From the NCBI RefSeq assembly GCF_014196335.1, contig NZ_JACIDM010000003.1, positions 186,001-250,000 of the forward strand: 64,000 nt of DNA, written 5' to 3'. The number at the start of each line of letters is the position of its first letter. Position 1 is the first letter of the stretch. Source of the DNA: Brevundimonas lenta (lineage in GTDB: Bacteria > Pseudomonadota > Alphaproteobacteria > Caulobacterales > Caulobacteraceae). The position numbers were made by a program, and so were the translations under genes. The notes under the pieces were generated by a model. The model worked only from the letters and a program-made list of their open reading frames with translations, made no database searches and was not told the DNA's origin. Shown piece after piece: positions 1 through 10,462 of the stretch.

Positions 1-1700
1 ACACCTGCGCCGCCGAGTTCGCCTCGGCCACCGCCTATATGTACTCGACCTATGAGACCGGCGTCCTGGGCCAGATCCCGCAGTGCGAGGCCGAACCGTC
101 GGACCGCAAGAAGGCGATCATCCTCGGCGGCGGTCCCAACCGGATCGGGCAAGGCATCGAGTTCGATTACTGCTGCTGCCACGCGGCCTTCGCCTTCGAC
201 GACATCGGCGTCGAGAGCATCATGGTCAACTGCAACCCCGAGACCGTCTCGACCGACTACGACACCTCCGACCGCCTGTATTTCGAGCCGCTGACGGCCG
301 AGGACGTGCTGGAGCTGATCGACGTCGAGCGCTCGAAGGGCGACCTGATCGGCGTCGTCGTCCAGTTCGGCGGCCAGACCCCGCTGAAGCTGGCCCATGC
401 CCTGCAGGAGGACGGCGTGCCGATCCTCGGCACCAGTGTCGACTCCATCGACCTGGCCGAGGACCGCGAGCGCTTCCAGCGCATGCTCAACGACATCGGC
501 CTGATGCAGCCGCCGAACGGCCTGGCCCGCTCGGCCGAGGAAGCCGCGCAGAAGGCGGAAGAAGTCGGCTATCCCGTCGTCCTGCGTCCGTCCTACGTGC
601 TGGGCGGCCGCGGCATGATGATCGTCCACGACCGCGAGCAGCTGGACCGCTACGTCCACGAGGCCATGCGCGTCTCGGGCAGCGATCCGGTCCTGATCGA
701 CCACTATCTGAACCGCGCCACCGAGGTGGACGTCGACGCCCTGTGCGACGACGAGACCGTCTTCGTCGCCGGCGTGCTGGAGCATATCGAGGAAGCCGGC
801 GTGCACTCGGGCGACAGCGCCTGTTCGATGCCCCCCTACTCGCTCTCGGCCGCCACCATCGCCGAGCTGAAGCGCCAGACCGAAGCCATGGCCCGCGCGC
901 TGAAGGTCCGCGGCCTGATGAACGTCCAGTTCGCCATCGAGGAGCCGCACTCCGCCGAGCCGCGCATCTTCGTGCTGGAAGTGAACCCGCGCGCCTCGCG
1001 CACCGCCCCGTTCGTGGCCAAGACCATCGGCCAGCCGATCGCCGCCATCGCCGCCAAGGTCATGGCCGGCGTGCCGCTGAAGTCCTTCGGCCTTGCCGAC
1101 AAGCCGTACGACCATATCGCGGTCAAGGAAGCCGTCTTCCCGTTCGCCCGCTTCGCCGGCGTCGACACCATCCTCGGCCCGGAAATGCGGTCGACCGGCG
1201 AGGTCATGGGCCTGGACTGGAAGCGCGACGGCGAGGCCGACATGGGCCCCGCCTTCGCCCGCGCCTTCGCCAAGTCGCAGATCGGCGGCGGCACCACCCT
1301 GCCGACGGGCGGCTGCGCCTTCATCTCGGTCAAGGACTCCGACAAGCCGTTCGTGCTCGAGACCGCGAAGGCCCTGCTGGCCGAGGGCTTCACCGTCATC
1401 GCCACCGGCGGCACTCACGAGTACCTCAGCGGCCAGGGCATTGAGGTCGGGCATGTGAAGAAGGTGCTGGAAGGCCGTCCGCACATCGTCGACGCGATGA
1501 AGAACGGCGAGGTCCAGCTGGTCATCAACACCACCGAGGGCAAGCAGTCGCTGCAGGACAGCTTCTCGCTGCGCCGCACGGCCCTGATGATGAAGATCCC
1601 CTACTACACGACCAGCTCCGCCGCCCTCGCCGCCGCCCAGGCCATCGCCGCCGTCAACGCCGGCGAACTGGATGTGCGGCCGGTGCAGAGCTACGCCTAG
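1..1700 (+). CDS. carB: Carbamoyl-phosphate synthase large subunit, C-terminal part (partial at window edge)
   Basis: This is the 3' part of a gene whose reading frame is already open at base 3; about 565 residues are visible of a protein usually near 1,080-1,100. CarB makes carbamoyl phosphate from glutamine-derived ammonia, bicarbonate and two ATP, for arginine and pyrimidine synthesis, as a heterodimer with CarA. Visible parts are the linker motif [17 protein letters not shown], the second ATP-grasp domain ([17 protein letters not shown], then [12 protein letters not shown] for metal and ATP), and a C-terminal MGS-like regulatory domain ([20 protein letters not shown]). The recognisable CarB motif just before position 39 shows that the first in-frame ATG there is internal. 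No terminator is evident before the next gene, 25 bp downstream. The assignment is certain; only the N-terminal half is missing. Confidence 0.98.
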   Translation, partial: TCAAEFASATAYMYSTYETGVLGQIPQCEAEPSDRKKAIILGGGPNRIGQGIEFDYCCCHAAFAFDDIGVESIMVNCNPETVSTDYDTSDRLYFEPLTAEDVLELIDVERSKGDLIGVVVQFGGQTPLKLAHALQEDGVPILGTSVDSIDLAEDRERFQRMLNDIGLMQPPNGLARSAEEAAQKAEEVGYPVVLRPSYVLGGRGMMIVHDREQLDRYVHEAMRVSGSDPVLIDHYLNRATEVDVDALCDDETVFVAGVLEHIEEAGVHSGDSACSMPPYSLSAATIAELKRQTEAMARALKVRGLMNVQFAIEEPHSAEPRIFVLEVNPRASRTAPFVAKTIGQPIAAIAAKVMAGVPLKSFGLADKPYDHIAVKEAVFPFARFAGVDTILGPEMRSTGEVMGLDWKRDGEADMGPAFARAFAKSQIGGGTTLPTGGCAFISVKDSDKPFVLETAKALLAEGFTVIATGGTHEYLSGQGIEVGHVKKVLEGRPHIVDAMKNGEVQLVINTTEGKQSLQDSFSLRRTALMMKIPYYTTSSAALAAAQAIAAVNAGELDVRPVQSYA

Positions 1701-1725
1701 ACTTTCGGGTTCGGGGGAGATCATC

Positions 1726-2181
1726 ATGAAGACGTTCCTGGCGCCGCTGGCGCTCTGCATGGCCCTGCACGCCGGCTCGGCCGCCGCGCAGCAGGACTCA
1801 ACGCCGCCGATGTCGCCGCAGGCGGTCGCGGAGATGACCCCGCTCGCTGACGCCTTCTTCCGGTCGCTGCAGTCGGGCGACTCCAGCAAGGCCTTTCGCG
1901 AGCTGTTCGCCGGGACGCTGATGGAGGGGAAGCAGGATGAACTGCAGACCCTGATCACCCAGACCAACGTTTATCTGGACGCCTACGGGACGCTGACCAG
2001 CTGGAGCATGATCCGTTCGGACTGCCTGTCGCCGACCTATTGCCGGGCGATCTTTCAGGTGGAGAACAAGAACGGGCCGATGTTCTACACCCTGACGGTG
2101 CATCGCCGCGCGGGCGTCTGGATGACGTCGTCGATCTTCCTGACCGACCGCGGGCAGGCCTTCTTCGACCTGCCCAACTGA
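1726..2181 (+). CDS. Small exported protein of unknown function
   Basis: This encodes a 151-residue protein. The ATG at 1726 follows a purine-rich GGGGGAGA ribosome binding site and opens a clear signal peptide (MKTFLAPLALCMALHAGSAAA, with cleavage near AAAQQ). A longer in-frame start at 1672 lies inside carB and would disrupt the signal peptide. The mature part is an alpha/beta-looking domain with two cysteines (SDCLSPTYCRA), which could form a periplasmic disulfide, and an aromatic C-terminus. The pattern vaguely recalls small NTF2/DUF4019-like exported domains, but I do not recognise the family. It lies 25 bp after carB in the same direction, so read-through is possible; nothing suggests a role in carbamoyl phosphate synthesis. 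Confidence 0.8.
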   Translation: MKTFLAPLALCMALHAGSAAAQQDSTPPMSPQAVAEMTPLADAFFRSLQSGDSSKAFRELFAGTLMEGKQDELQTLITQTNVYLDAYGTLTSWSMIRSDCLSPTYCRAIFQVENKNGPMFYTLTVHRRAGVWMTSSIFLTDRGQAFFDLPN

Positions 2182-2274
2182 TCTGACCGGCAGATGTCCC
2201 GTCGAGCCAGGACACGGGATGACAAGCGGCCAGGCTGCGTCCAAGGTCCCTGCGTCAGGACAAGGGGATTGACC

Positions 2275-3594
2275 ATGAAGCGCGTGATGACGATGGCGGC
2301 CGCGGCCGCTCTGCTGGCGGTGAGCGCCGCGCCGGCCTTCGCCGAGGACGCCGCCCTGCGGGCCGCGGTGCAGGCGGATTACGAAGCCAACCTGGGCGCC
2401 CTGTTCGATCATTTCCACCGCAATCCCGAACTGTCGGGCATGGAGGTGCAGACCTCCGCCCGCATGGCCGAGGAGCTGCGCGCGCTGGGCTATGACGTCA
2501 CCACCGGCGTCGGCGGAACCGGCGTGGTCGCGGTCCTGCGCAACGGCGACGGCCCCACCGTGATGATCCGCGCCGATATGGACGGCCTGCCGCTGCGCGA
2601 ACAGTCGGGCCTGGCCAACGCCTCTACCGTCGACCAGGTCGACGCGGACGGCGTCACCAAGCCGGTCATGCACGCCTGCGGCCACGACGTGCACATCACC
2701 GCCCTGGTCGGCACCGCCCGCCAGATGGCGGCGCGCAAGGCCAACTGGTCCGGCACCCTGGTGCTGATCGCCCAGCCGGCCGAGGAGCGCATCTTCGGCG
2801 CCCGCGCCATGGTCGAGGACGGCCTGTACGACCGCTTCCCCAAGCCGGACTACGCCCTCGCCTTCCACGTCTCGGCCGACATGCCGACCGGCCGGATCGC
2901 CGCGCCGCTGGGCATCACCTCCTCCAGCTCGGACGCCGTCGACATCACCGTGCATGGCGTCGGCACCCACGGGGCCTATCCGCACATGGGCGTCGATCCG
3001 ATCTATGTCGCCTCGCAGATCGTGGTCTCGCTCCAGTCGCTGCGCAGCCGCGAGACCAATCCGCTGGAAGGAGCGGTGGTCACGGTCGGCGCCTTCCACG
3101 GCGGCATCAAGCACAACATCATCTCCGACCGCGTCGACCTGCAGCTGACCGTCCGCGCCGACAGCCCGGAAATGCGCACCCAGCTGCTGGACGGCATCGA
3201 CCGCATCGTTCGCAACACGGCCCTGGCCCTGGGCGTGCCCGAGGACAAGCTGCCGACCGTCACCCGCTCGACGCTCGAGACCACCCCGCCGACCATCAAT
3301 GACGAGGCGACCGCCGCCCGCGTGCGCGCCGCCCTCGTCGCCGGCCTCGGCGAAGACGTGCTGCTGGACGAACCGCGCACCGGCATGGGCGCCGAGGACT
3401 TCGCCTATTTCGTCACCCCCGAAAGCGGCGTGAAGGGCGTCTACTTCAGCGTCGGCGGCACCGCGGCCGAGGACGTCGCCGAAGCGCCGGGCCACCACTC
3501 GCCCCTGTTCAGGATCGAGCCCCGCCCGTCGGTCATCACCGGCGTCGAAGGTTCGGTCCTCGCCGCCGAGGCGCTGATGCCGCGTGGCGGCTGA
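2275..3594 (+). CDS. Exported M20-family metallo-amidohydrolase
   Basis: A 439-residue M20D-type (hippurate/IAA-amino acid hydrolase-like) zinc amidohydrolase that hydrolyses N-acyl amino acids or related amides. The ATG at 2275 starts a signal peptide (MKRVMTMAAAAALLAVSAAPAFA), so the enzyme is predicted to be periplasmic. Metal-binding motifs are HACGHDVH near residues 133-140, the AEER glutamate pair near 170, the AFHVS histidine and the late GMGAEDFAYF motif. The dimerisation domain begins around ITVHGVGTHGAYPH. An alternative start at 2194 would add a charged leader and spoil the signal peptide. The next gene overlaps its stop by 11 bp, suggesting translational coupling. The substrate cannot be read from the sequence. 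Confidence 0.93.
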   Translation: MKRVMTMAAAAALLAVSAAPAFAEDAALRAAVQADYEANLGALFDHFHRNPELSGMEVQTSARMAEELRALGYDVTTGVGGTGVVAVLRNGDGPTVMIRADMDGLPLREQSGLANASTVDQVDADGVTKPVMHACGHDVHITALVGTARQMAARKANWSGTLVLIAQPAEERIFGARAMVEDGLYDRFPKPDYALAFHVSADMPTGRIAAPLGITSSSSDAVDITVHGVGTHGAYPHMGVDPIYVASQIVVSLQSLRSRETNPLEGAVVTVGAFHGGIKHNIISDRVDLQLTVRADSPEMRTQLLDGIDRIVRNTALALGVPEDKLPTVTRSTLETTPPTINDEATAARVRAALVAGLGEDVLLDEPRTGMGAEDFAYFVTPESGVKGVYFSVGGTAAEDVAEAPGHHSPLFRIEPRPSVITGVEGSVLAAEALMPRGG

Positions 3595-3868
3595 CCTTCC
3601 GATCGGCCTGCTGGCGGCCCTCGCGGTCGCCGGCGCAGTCGCCTTCAGCCTGTTCGCGATCGACAAGCAGCGCGCCCGCGAGGACGGCCGCCGCATCCCC
3701 GAACGCGTCCTCCTGCTCGCCGCCCTGTTCGGCGGCGCCGGCGCCTGGCTGGGCCAGCAACTGCTGCGTCACAAGACCCGCAAACAGCCGTTCCGGACCC
3801 TGCTGGGCGCGGTGCTCCTGCTGCACATCCTGGGGGTGGCGGTGCTGCTGTGGACGCTATCCCGGTAG
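3584..3868 (+). CDS. DUF1294 family small membrane protein
   Basis: A 94-residue inner-membrane protein with three predicted hydrophobic segments. It carries the family hallmarks FAIDKQRAREDGRRIPE and GGAGAWLGQQLLRHKTRKQPF; the D-K-x-x-A and RHKT motifs are typical of DUF1294, whose role is unknown. It starts with GTG inside the last codons of the M20 amidohydrolase, so the two are likely translated from one mRNA. Length is normal for the family. No regulator or terminator is evident in the 34 bp after the stop; the next gene is convergent. Confidence 0.88.
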   Translation: MAADLPIGLLAALAVAGAVAFSLFAIDKQRAREDGRRIPERVLLLAALFGGAGAWLGQQLLRHKTRKQPFRTLLGAVLLLHILGVAVLLWTLSR

Positions 3869-3902
3869 ACCGGACTATTCATCCAGACGAGACCCCGGAA
3901 AA

Positions 3903-5027
3903 TCACTTGCGTGTCGGAGGCCGCCGCTTCGCCCTTGCAGGCACGGGAGGGTCCACCGGCAGCCGCCCGACCAGCCTGAGGAAATCCCTGTTCTCGCGCA
4001 GCCCGGACAGGTCGTCCTCATAGGCTTCGGGATCCGATATCGACCACAACAGCTCGCGGTATTCGCCATCCAGCGCCACCGCGCGCCGCGCGCAATCGAG
4101 CGCATTGTCGCGCGCCGAGTCCCGCTCCGCATCCGTTTCTGCCGCGTTCAGCTTCTGCCCGAAGGCCGCGGCGAGATAATACCAGTAGTCCGGATCGTTC
4201 ACCGCGCTGGTCTGGGAAAGGCTGCCTCCCAAGCGGATCACCGCATCGGGATCTTCCTTGTAGAGAAGGTCGAACATGAGCTTCAGGGCGTCGCGGGTCG
4301 TCGGCTTCGACTTGCTACCGATATTGCGTGCGATAAAGCCGCCGGCGCCGCCCGTTCCCGTTTCCCGGTTGACCTGAGCCCGAGCCTCGGCAGGCAGGAC
4401 CTCGCCCGGTTCAGACTGAAGAATGTCCTCAACCGACTTGAACAGCCGGATCAGAACCAGTCGGGTGTTGAGGTACATATAGAGAAAGCCGCAGGCGAGG
4501 CCGAAGATCAGGATGACCGGCCCGATGACCGGGATCAGTCCGGCATTGGCCACGCCGCCGACCGGGTGAAACACCGTCGCCTCGGACTGCAGGAACAGGC
4601 GGAACCGGTAGAGGGCGTCATCCACGGCATGAAGCTGAACGAGACCCGCGCCGACCAGCAGGGTCGTCAGCCAGTCGGAAATCTTCTCGAGGTTGGTATT
4701 GGACTGCAAAAGCCGCTTCTTTGTCCGCGTCGTCGTCGTCGGTGCGCCGCCGGTGGCGGACGACGATGGCACGGCGGCCTGGGCGGCCAGAATGGCGCTG
4801 ACGTCTGGCGCTGGCTCCGCGGCGGTTCGGGGGACTCCGAAGATGAAGCCGAGCAGCGAACCCGAGGCGAATGAGCCCAGGAAAATCAGGACGCAGACAC
4901 CGACAGCGCCCCAGGCGCCGTCGCGGGTAGCGAGCCACATGGCGCCGACAGAAATGCCGATGCCCCAGAGCAGGAAGCCCGCGAGTTCTCCCAGACCAGC
5001 CCGCGCCTGATCGTGACCGTCGCCCAT
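3903..5027 (-). CDS. Membrane-anchored protein of unknown function (GVPRT/NTNLEKISDWLT family)
   Basis: About 374 residues. The ATG at 5027 has a GAGG ribosome binding site 8 nt upstream; a TTG at 5066 would give a 13-residue longer form. Two hydrophobic segments near the N-terminus are followed by GFIFGVPRT, a Pro/Thr/Ser-rich linker, then NTNLEKISDWLTTLLVGAGLVQL, a third and fourth hydrophobic stretch, and a soluble helical C-terminal half whose pattern (pairs of helices with A-x-x-G-x-x-L) looks repeat-like or TPR-like. The IPR(T)/NTNLEQISDWLT signature occurs, from memory, at the membrane end of several bacterial proteins of unknown role, including pYEATS-type proteins. The gene is convergent with DUF1294 and runs away from the symporter gene; no functional partner is evident. 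Confidence 0.8.
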   Translation of the reverse strand: MGDGHDQARAGLGELAGFLLWGIGISVGAMWLATRDGAWGAVGVCVLIFLGSFASGSLLGFIFGVPRTAAEPAPDVSAILAAQAAVPSSSATGGAPTTTTRTKKRLLQSNTNLEKISDWLTTLLVGAGLVQLHAVDDALYRFRLFLQSEATVFHPVGGVANAGLIPVIGPVILIFGLACGFLYMYLNTRLVLIRLFKSVEDILQSEPGEVLPAEARAQVNRETGTGGAGGFIARNIGSKSKPTTRDALKLMFDLLYKEDPDAVIRLGGSLSQTSAVNDPDYWYYLAAAFGQKLNAAETDAERDSARDNALDCARRAVALDGEYRELLWSISDPEAYEDDLSGLRENRDFLRLVGRLPVDPPVPARAKRRPPTRK

Positions 5028-5118
5028 CAGCCCATCCTCAACAGATGGGCGAACAATGATCTTCAAAATGCAACTGTCAATACGCCCCGGCGGACTAGTT
5101 CATCCGCACAGGTTGCGC

Positions 5119-6414
5119 CTAGATCCCCGACGCCGCCTCCGGGTCCGCCGTCGCGTCCCGGCCCTCGACGATCCGCACGGCCGCCAGATCGGCGGTGACG
5201 TTGCCGACGGTGCGGAAGATGTCCGGCACCACCTCCACCGCCAGCAGCAGCGGCAGCACCTCCAGCGGCAGGCCCATGGCCAGGGCGATGGGGGCGATTG
5301 AGGCGAAGAACGAAACCTGGCCCGGCAGCCCCACCGTGCCCACGCTGATGGCCAGCGCCGCCACCGCGCCGGCGAACAGTACGCCCGGCGTCAGCGCGAT
5401 GCCGTACAGGTGCGCGACGTAGATGCAGACGGCCAGGTTGGCGACTGTCGAGGTGATGCGGAAGATCGCCACCGCCAGCGGCAGGACCAGGCCGGCGGTG
5501 GCCGGCGAAACGCCGAGGCGGTCGATGGCCCGCTCCACCATCACCGGCAGGCAGGCCAGCGACGACTGGGTCGAGAACGCCACCACCTGGGCCGGCGCCG
5601 CCGCGCGGGCGAAGCGGCGCAGCGTGACCCGGCCGAACACGACGGCCACCACATAGGTCAGCAGGATCAGCCCGATCAGCGCCAGGCTGACGATGGCGAC
5701 GTAGTGGCCCAGCACCCCCGCCGCGCCCAGCCCGGCCCTCAGGCCCACGCCCAGCGACAGGGCGAAGACGCCCAGCGGCGCGGCCCGCAGCACCCAGTGG
5801 ACGATGACGATCATCGTCTCGGACACGGCCTCGAAGAAAACGGTCAGCGGCTGGCGCAGGCGCGCGCTCAGGCGCGTGGTGGCGAAGCCGAAGACGATGG
5901 CGAAGACCACAATGCCGAGGATGGCGTCGTCCGCCGCCGCCCGGATCGGATTGGCCGGCGCCAGGCTGGTCAGGAAGGCCGCCAGACCGCCCCCGCCGAC
6001 GTTCTCGCGCACCGCCGCGTCGCCCGCCGCCCCGGCCAGCAGCAGCCGCCCGCCCTCCGGATCGATCGGCCAGATGGCGTGCAGCCCCATCGAGGCGACG
6101 ATGCCGTAGATCGTGGCCCCGACCAGCAGCAGGGCGAACACGATCACCGCCTTCAGCGCCAGCCGCCCGGTCGCGGCCGCGTCGGCGATCGAGGCGATGC
6201 CGGTGACCAGCAGGCTGAACACCAGCGGAATGATCGTCATGCGCAGCGCGTTCAGCCACAGCTGGCCGACGCCCTCGACCAGGGCCACGGTTCCGGCCCC
6301 GCCGGGAATGCCCCAGGCCTGGGCCGCCGCGCCGGCGGCGAGGCCCGCAATCAGCGCGGCCAGCACCTGGAGGCTCAGCGAGGACATGACGGCGGCGGTG
6401 CGTGAACGGCTCAT
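5119..6414 (-). CDS. Dicarboxylate/amino acid:cation (Na+ or H+) symporter
   Basis: A 431-residue polytopic inner-membrane carrier of the DAACS (DctA/GltP) family, which takes up C4-dicarboxylates, glutamate or aspartate with Na+ or H+. The visible architecture is about eight hydrophobic helices with the re-entrant loop regions: the serine-rich AFSTQSSLACLPVM loop (HP1 equivalent) and VGLPGQVSFFASIAPIALAMG (HP2 equivalent). Length matches the family. Substrate type cannot be decided from the sequence. It reads in the same direction as, and lies about 10 bp downstream of, mnmH, so it may be co-transcribed with selD-mnmH although no metabolic link is obvious. Confidence 0.92.
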   Translation of the reverse strand: MSRSRTAAVMSSLSLQVLAALIAGLAAGAAAQAWGIPGGAGTVALVEGVGQLWLNALRMTIIPLVFSLLVTGIASIADAAATGRLALKAVIVFALLLVGATIYGIVASMGLHAIWPIDPEGGRLLLAGAAGDAAVRENVGGGGLAAFLTSLAPANPIRAAADDAILGIVVFAIVFGFATTRLSARLRQPLTVFFEAVSETMIVIVHWVLRAAPLGVFALSLGVGLRAGLGAAGVLGHYVAIVSLALIGLILLTYVVAVVFGRVTLRRFARAAAPAQVVAFSTQSSLACLPVMVERAIDRLGVSPATAGLVLPLAVAIFRITSTVANLAVCIYVAHLYGIALTPGVLFAGAVAALAISVGTVGLPGQVSFFASIAPIALAMGLPLEVLPLLLAVEVVPDIFRTVGNVTADLAAVRIVEGRDATADPEAASGI

Positions 6415-6424
6415 GGCGAAATAG

Positions 6425-7489
6425 CTATGCTGCGCCGCGCCCGCCGTCGAGGGCGGCCTCGATCTGCGCCGCGGCCTGGTCCAGCGTCGCCGCGTCGCCC
6501 CCGGTCAGCGTCACCTCGCCGAGCACGGGCCGATCCCGCGCGGCGGTCATGCGCCGCCACGCCGGGTCGTAATGGGTCGCCATCAGCTCCGCCGCCAACT
6601 CTGCGATCTCGCCCCGCGCCGCCATCGCCCGCCACTCCGTGATCGCCGCCTTCGCGTGATGGCGCGGCAACCGGGTCAGGGCCTCGTCCAGCGCCTCGGG
6701 ATCGGCGGCGATGCCGGCGTAGTCCGTCACGATCCGCGCCACCCGCACCTCCGCCGGCGCGTCGACCTCGATCACGTCAGCCTGCCCCATCGCCGCCCAC
6801 AGCGCCGGGGGCAGCGCCCGGGCGCCGACCTTGCTGCTCTCGGCCTCGACCACCACCGGCCGGGCGGGGTCCAGCCGCGACAGGGCGTCGTACAGGCGCG
6901 TCTCGAACATCTTCTGGGAGGGCTGCCCGTCCGGCATGGCGCCGAACAGCGAGCCCCGATGCCCGGCCATCGCCTCCAGGTCCAGGGTCTGCACCCCGCG
7001 CCGGCTCAGCGCCGCCAGCAGCGCCGTCTTGCCCGCCCCCGTCGGCCCGTCCAGCAGCACCAGCCGCTGCGCCGGCGGCGGCCCGTACAGCACGCGCGCG
7101 ACCTCCCGCCGCCAGGTCTGGTAGCCGCCGTCCAGCACCGTCACCGGCCAGCCGACCTGGTCCATCACCGTGACCATGGCCCCCGACCGCTGCCCGCCGC
7201 GCCAGCAGTAGACCAACGGCCGGAAGCTCCCGTCCCGGTCGCCCAGCGCCTCTTCCAGATGCCGGGCGATATTCCGCGCCACCAGCGCCGCGCCGGTCCG
7301 CCGGGCGAGGAATTTCGAGCCCTGCACATACTCGGTCCCGACCGCCGTCCGCTCGGCGTCATTCAGCACCGGCAGATTGATCGCGCCCGGAACGTGGTCC
7401 CCGGCGAACTCGGACGGGCTACGCACGTCGATCAGGGCGCCAAAACCGTCGCGCGCCGTGGGCGACAGATCGACTGTGCGCCGGATCAA
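6425..7489 (-). CDS. mnmH: tRNA 2-selenouridine synthase
   Basis: A 354-residue MnmH/SelU (YbbB). It replaces sulfur by selenium at the wobble 2-thiouridine (U34) of Lys, Glu and Gln tRNAs, via a geranylated intermediate, using selenophosphate from SelD. The N-terminal rhodanese domain holds the catalytic Cys in [13 protein letters not shown]; the C-terminal P-loop is [14 protein letters not shown]. The reading frame opens at a TTG whose last two bases lie in the selD TGA (TTGA overlap), so translation is probably coupled to selD. It is slightly short for the family but complete. The selD-mnmH order is the classic selenouridine operon. Confidence 0.95.
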   Translation of the reverse strand: MIRRTVDLSPTARDGFGALIDVRSPSEFAGDHVPGAINLPVLNDAERTAVGTEYVQGSKFLARRTGAALVARNIARHLEEALGDRDGSFRPLVYCWRGGQRSGAMVTVMDQVGWPVTVLDGGYQTWRREVARVLYGPPPAQRLVLLDGPTGAGKTALLAALSRRGVQTLDLEAMAGHRGSLFGAMPDGQPSQKMFETRLYDALSRLDPARPVVVEAESSKVGARALPPALWAAMGQADVIEVDAPAEVRVARIVTDYAGIAADPEALDEALTRLPRHHAKAAITEWRAMAARGEIAELAAELMATHYDPAWRRMTAARDRPVLGEVTLTGGDAATLDQAAAQIEAALDGGRGAA

Positions 7490-8532
7490 GCGACGCTCAC
7501 CCGGGCCGGCCCCTCGGCTACACGGCCGACGACCGCCGCCTGCCCGAACCCTTCATCGCGAACCAGCGCCAGCAGCGCCTCCGCCTGATCTTCGGCCACG
7601 GCCACCAGCAACCCGCCCGAGGTCTGCGGATCGGTCAGCAGGTCGCGGCGCCAGCCCGACAGTTCCGACGGCAGATCGATGTCGGTCCCGTAGCTGGCCC
7701 AATTCCGGCCCGACGCCCCGGTCCGCACTCCGGCCGATGCGAGCGCCTCCACGCCCTCCAGCAAGGGCGGCGAGGCCGTCAGCTCCACCATCAGCCCCGA
7801 CCCGCGCGCCATCCCCAGCGCATGGCCCAGCAGCCCGAAGCCGGTCACGTCGGTGACCGCGTGCACGCCCTCGCGTCCCGCCAGCTTCGCGCCGACGGTG
7901 TTCAGCTTCGTCGTCGAGGCGACCATCGCCGCATAGCCCGCCGCGTCCAGCCGGCCCTGCTTGAACGCCGCGCTCAGCACGCCCACGCCCAGCGGCTTGG
8001 TCAGGATCAGGACGTCGCCCGCCTTCGCCCCGCGATTGGTCAGCACCTGGTCCGGATCGACCAGGCCCAGCGCCACCAGGCCGTAGATCGGCTCGACGCT
8101 GTCGATCGAATGGCCGCCCGCCACCGGAATGCCCGCCGCGGCGCACACCTCGGCCCCGCCCTGCAGGATGCGGCCGATGGTGCGGGGCGACAGGGTGTTG
8201 ATCGGCATGCCCACGATGGCCAGGGCCAGGATCGGCGTCGCCCCCATCGCATAGATGTCCGACAGGGCGTTGGTCGCCGCGATCCGGCCGAAGTCGAACG
8301 GGTCGTCCACCACCGGCATGAAGAAGTCGGTCGTCGCCACCAGCGCCTGGCGGTCGTTCAGACGCCAGACGGCGGCGTCGTCGCTGGTCTCTGTCCCGAC
8401 CATGAGGTTCGCGAACGGCCCCGCCTGCGGCATGTCCTTCAGGATGTCCTGCAGCACCGCCGGCGCGATCTTGCAGCCGCAGCCTCCGCCGTGGGCCAGC
8501 GAGGTCAGGCGGGGTTCTTCAGGCGTCGTCAT
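7486..8532 (-). CDS. selD: Selenide, water dikinase (selenophosphate synthetase)
   Basis: A 348-residue SelD, which makes selenophosphate, AMP and phosphate from selenide and ATP. The N-terminal catalytic loop is GGGCGCK, so the active residue is Cys, not selenocysteine. PurM-like N- and C-terminal domains carry TSDDAAV (Mg/ATP aspartates), AGGHSID and [11 protein letters not shown]. The gene overlaps mnmH by 4 bp and is divergent from the GH43-like gene, with 65 bp between them. No selA, selB, selC or formate dehydrogenase gene occurs in this window, so the local evidence points to selenium use for tRNA modification. Confidence 0.97.
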   Translation of the reverse strand: MTTPEEPRLTSLAHGGGCGCKIAPAVLQDILKDMPQAGPFANLMVGTETSDDAAVWRLNDRQALVATTDFFMPVVDDPFDFGRIAATNALSDIYAMGATPILALAIVGMPINTLSPRTIGRILQGGAEVCAAAGIPVAGGHSIDSVEPIYGLVALGLVDPDQVLTNRGAKAGDVLILTKPLGVGVLSAAFKQGRLDAAGYAAMVASTTKLNTVGAKLAGREGVHAVTDVTGFGLLGHALGMARGSGLMVELTASPPLLEGVEALASAGVRTGASGRNWASYGTDIDLPSELSGWRRDLLTDPQTSGGLLVAVAEDQAEALLALVRDEGFGQAAVVGRVAEGPARVSVA

Positions 8533-8597
8533 GGTCCAGGTTTGGGCGAAACGGCTCGTGAACTCAACCGCGCTCCCGGCATGATAGCGTCGCCGCC

Positions 8598-10448
8598 ATG
8601 CGCGCCCCCCACGCCCTCGCCGCCGCCCTCGCCCTGCTGGCCTTCGCCGCCCCGGCCGTTGCCCAGGATGACGCCCGCCCCCGCACCTGGGCCAATCCGG
8701 TCGACGTCGACTACAAATACAATTTCGAGCAGACCCACCGGGGGATCAGCTACCGCACCGGCGCCGATCCGGTGATCGTGCTGCACCGGGACCGCTACTT
8801 CCTGTTCCAGACCCTGGCCGACGGCTACTGGACCAGCCCGAACCTGCTGGACTGGACCTATGTCCAGCCGAACAAATGGCCGTTCGAGTCCAACGTCGCC
8901 CCGGCCGCCGTCTCGGACGGCGAGCGCCTGTATCTGATGCAGTCGGCCTTCGAGCCGCGCCCCCTGCTGGTCAGCGAGCATCCCGAGACCGGCCAGTGGG
9001 AGTGGCACACCCGCATCCTGCCCCCCGTCCCCGGCGCCGTCAGCCGCAACGAGGAGGGCAGCTACGGCGAGGGCGGCCTGCCCGAGGGCAAGCTCCCGCC
9101 CGGCCCGTGGGACCCCGGCCTGTTCATCGATGATGACGGCAAATGGTACCTCTACTGGGGCTCGTCCAACGTCTATCCGATGTACGCCTCGGAGATCGAT
9201 CCGGCGCCGCCCATGCGCTTCATCGGCGAGCCGCTGAAGCTCCACACCCTGCATCCCGAGGTCCACGGCTGGGAGCGGTTCGGCCAGGACCACTCCGGCG
9301 GCCTGCCCGACGGCACGCCCATCAATCCGTATATGGAGGGGGCCTGGATGACGAAGCACGACGGCCGCTACTACCTCCAGTACGGAGCGCCCGGCACGGA
9401 GTTCAACGCCTACGCCAATGGCGTCTACGTCAGCGACCAGCCGCTCGGCCCGTTCGAATACGCCCCGTACAATCCGGTCAGCTACAAGCCCGGCGGCTTC
9501 GTCGAGGGCGCCGGCCACGGCTCGACCTTCCAGGACCGCTACGGCAACTGGTGGAACACCGGCACCCCGTGGATCGGCCACAACTGGACCTTCGAGCGGC
9601 GCATCGCGATGTTCCCGGGCGGCTTCACGCCGGACGGCCAGATGCATTTCTCCAGCCGCTTCGGCGACTACCCCCAGCGCCTGCCGACGGAGCGCGTCGC
9701 CGACCCCGACAGCCTGTTCACCGGCTGGTTCCCGCTGTCCTACAAGGTCGAGGCCTCCGCCTCCTCGACGCGCGGCGAATTCAGCCCCGACCGCGCCGTC
9801 GACGAGAACCCGCGCACCTTCTGGGTCGCCGACCGCAATGAGGCCGGCCAGACCCTGACGCTGGATCTCGGGGCCACGAAGCGCGTTCATGCCGTTCAGG
9901 TGAATTTCGCCGACTATGAGTCAGGCGTCTTCGCCGAGCGCCCCGCCATCCGCACCCGTTTCCGCATCCTCGCCTCGAAGGACGGCGCGGACTGGCAGGT
10001 CTTCGCCGACCTGTCGGATTCCGACCGCGACCGCCCCAACGCCTATGTCGAGGGCGAACGGCCCGTCGACGCCCGCTTCATCCGCTACGAGCACGACGAG
10101 GTCGCCGCCGCCAATCTGGCCATCTCGGACCTGCGCGTCTTCGGAACCGGCGACGGCTCCCCGCCCGCCGCGCCGGAGCTGCGCGTCATCCGCGGCGAGG
10201 ACCAGCGCAACGCCCTGGTCCGCATCACCCCCGTCTCGAACGCCCTGGGCTACAACATCCGCTGGGGCGTCGCCCCGGACCGCCTGTACCTGACCTACCA
10301 GGTCTATTTCGACGACCTGCGCGACATGGGCGACCAGCTGGAGATCCGCGCCCTGAACACCGGCGTCGACTACTGGTTCGCGGTCGAGGCCTTCTCGCCG
10401 GACGGGGTGTCGGAGCTCAGCGAGGTGGTCCGGGTTCCGGCGCGCTGA
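8598..10448 (+). CDS. Secreted family-43-like glycoside hydrolase with discoidin and Fn3-like domains
   Basis: A 616-residue exported protein with signal peptide [22 protein letters not shown]. Residues about 40-370 look like a five-bladed beta-propeller of the GH43 superfamily: candidate catalytic base Asp in [19 protein letters not shown], transition-state Asp in [20 protein letters not shown], and candidate acid Glu in [18 protein letters not shown]. Residues about 385-520 resemble an F5/8-type-C (discoidin) carbohydrate-binding domain ([29 protein letters not shown]). The end resembles a fibronectin type III-like module. It probably trims plant or algal arabinose/xylose/galactose-type polysaccharides, but the linkage cannot be inferred. 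No TonB receptor or sugar regulator neighbours it. Confidence 0.88.
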   Translation: MRAPHALAAALALLAFAAPAVAQDDARPRTWANPVDVDYKYNFEQTHRGISYRTGADPVIVLHRDRYFLFQTLADGYWTSPNLLDWTYVQPNKWPFESNVAPAAVSDGERLYLMQSAFEPRPLLVSEHPETGQWEWHTRILPPVPGAVSRNEEGSYGEGGLPEGKLPPGPWDPGLFIDDDGKWYLYWGSSNVYPMYASEIDPAPPMRFIGEPLKLHTLHPEVHGWERFGQDHSGGLPDGTPINPYMEGAWMTKHDGRYYLQYGAPGTEFNAYANGVYVSDQPLGPFEYAPYNPVSYKPGGFVEGAGHGSTFQDRYGNWWNTGTPWIGHNWTFERRIAMFPGGFTPDGQMHFSSRFGDYPQRLPTERVADPDSLFTGWFPLSYKVEASASSTRGEFSPDRAVDENPRTFWVADRNEAGQTLTLDLGATKRVHAVQVNFADYESGVFAERPAIRTRFRILASKDGADWQVFADLSDSDRDRPNAYVEGERPVDARFIRYEHDEVAAANLAISDLRVFGTGDGSPPAAPELRVIRGEDQRNALVRITPVSNALGYNIRWGVAPDRLYLTYQVYFDDLRDMGDQLEIRALNTGVDYWFAVEAFSPDGVSELSEVVRVPAR

Positions 10449-10462
10449 AACCGAACTCCCAC

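Noticed and set aside
1798..3696. A 632-codon open frame on the minus strand opposite the M20 gene
   Set aside because: High-GC antisense artefact: low-complexity Gly/Arg/His composition, no start signals, and the plus strand encodes clear family proteins.
7486..8532. SelD as a selenoprotein with in-frame TGA
   Set aside because: The active-site loop reads GGGCGCK with Cys codons and the frame has no internal TGA.
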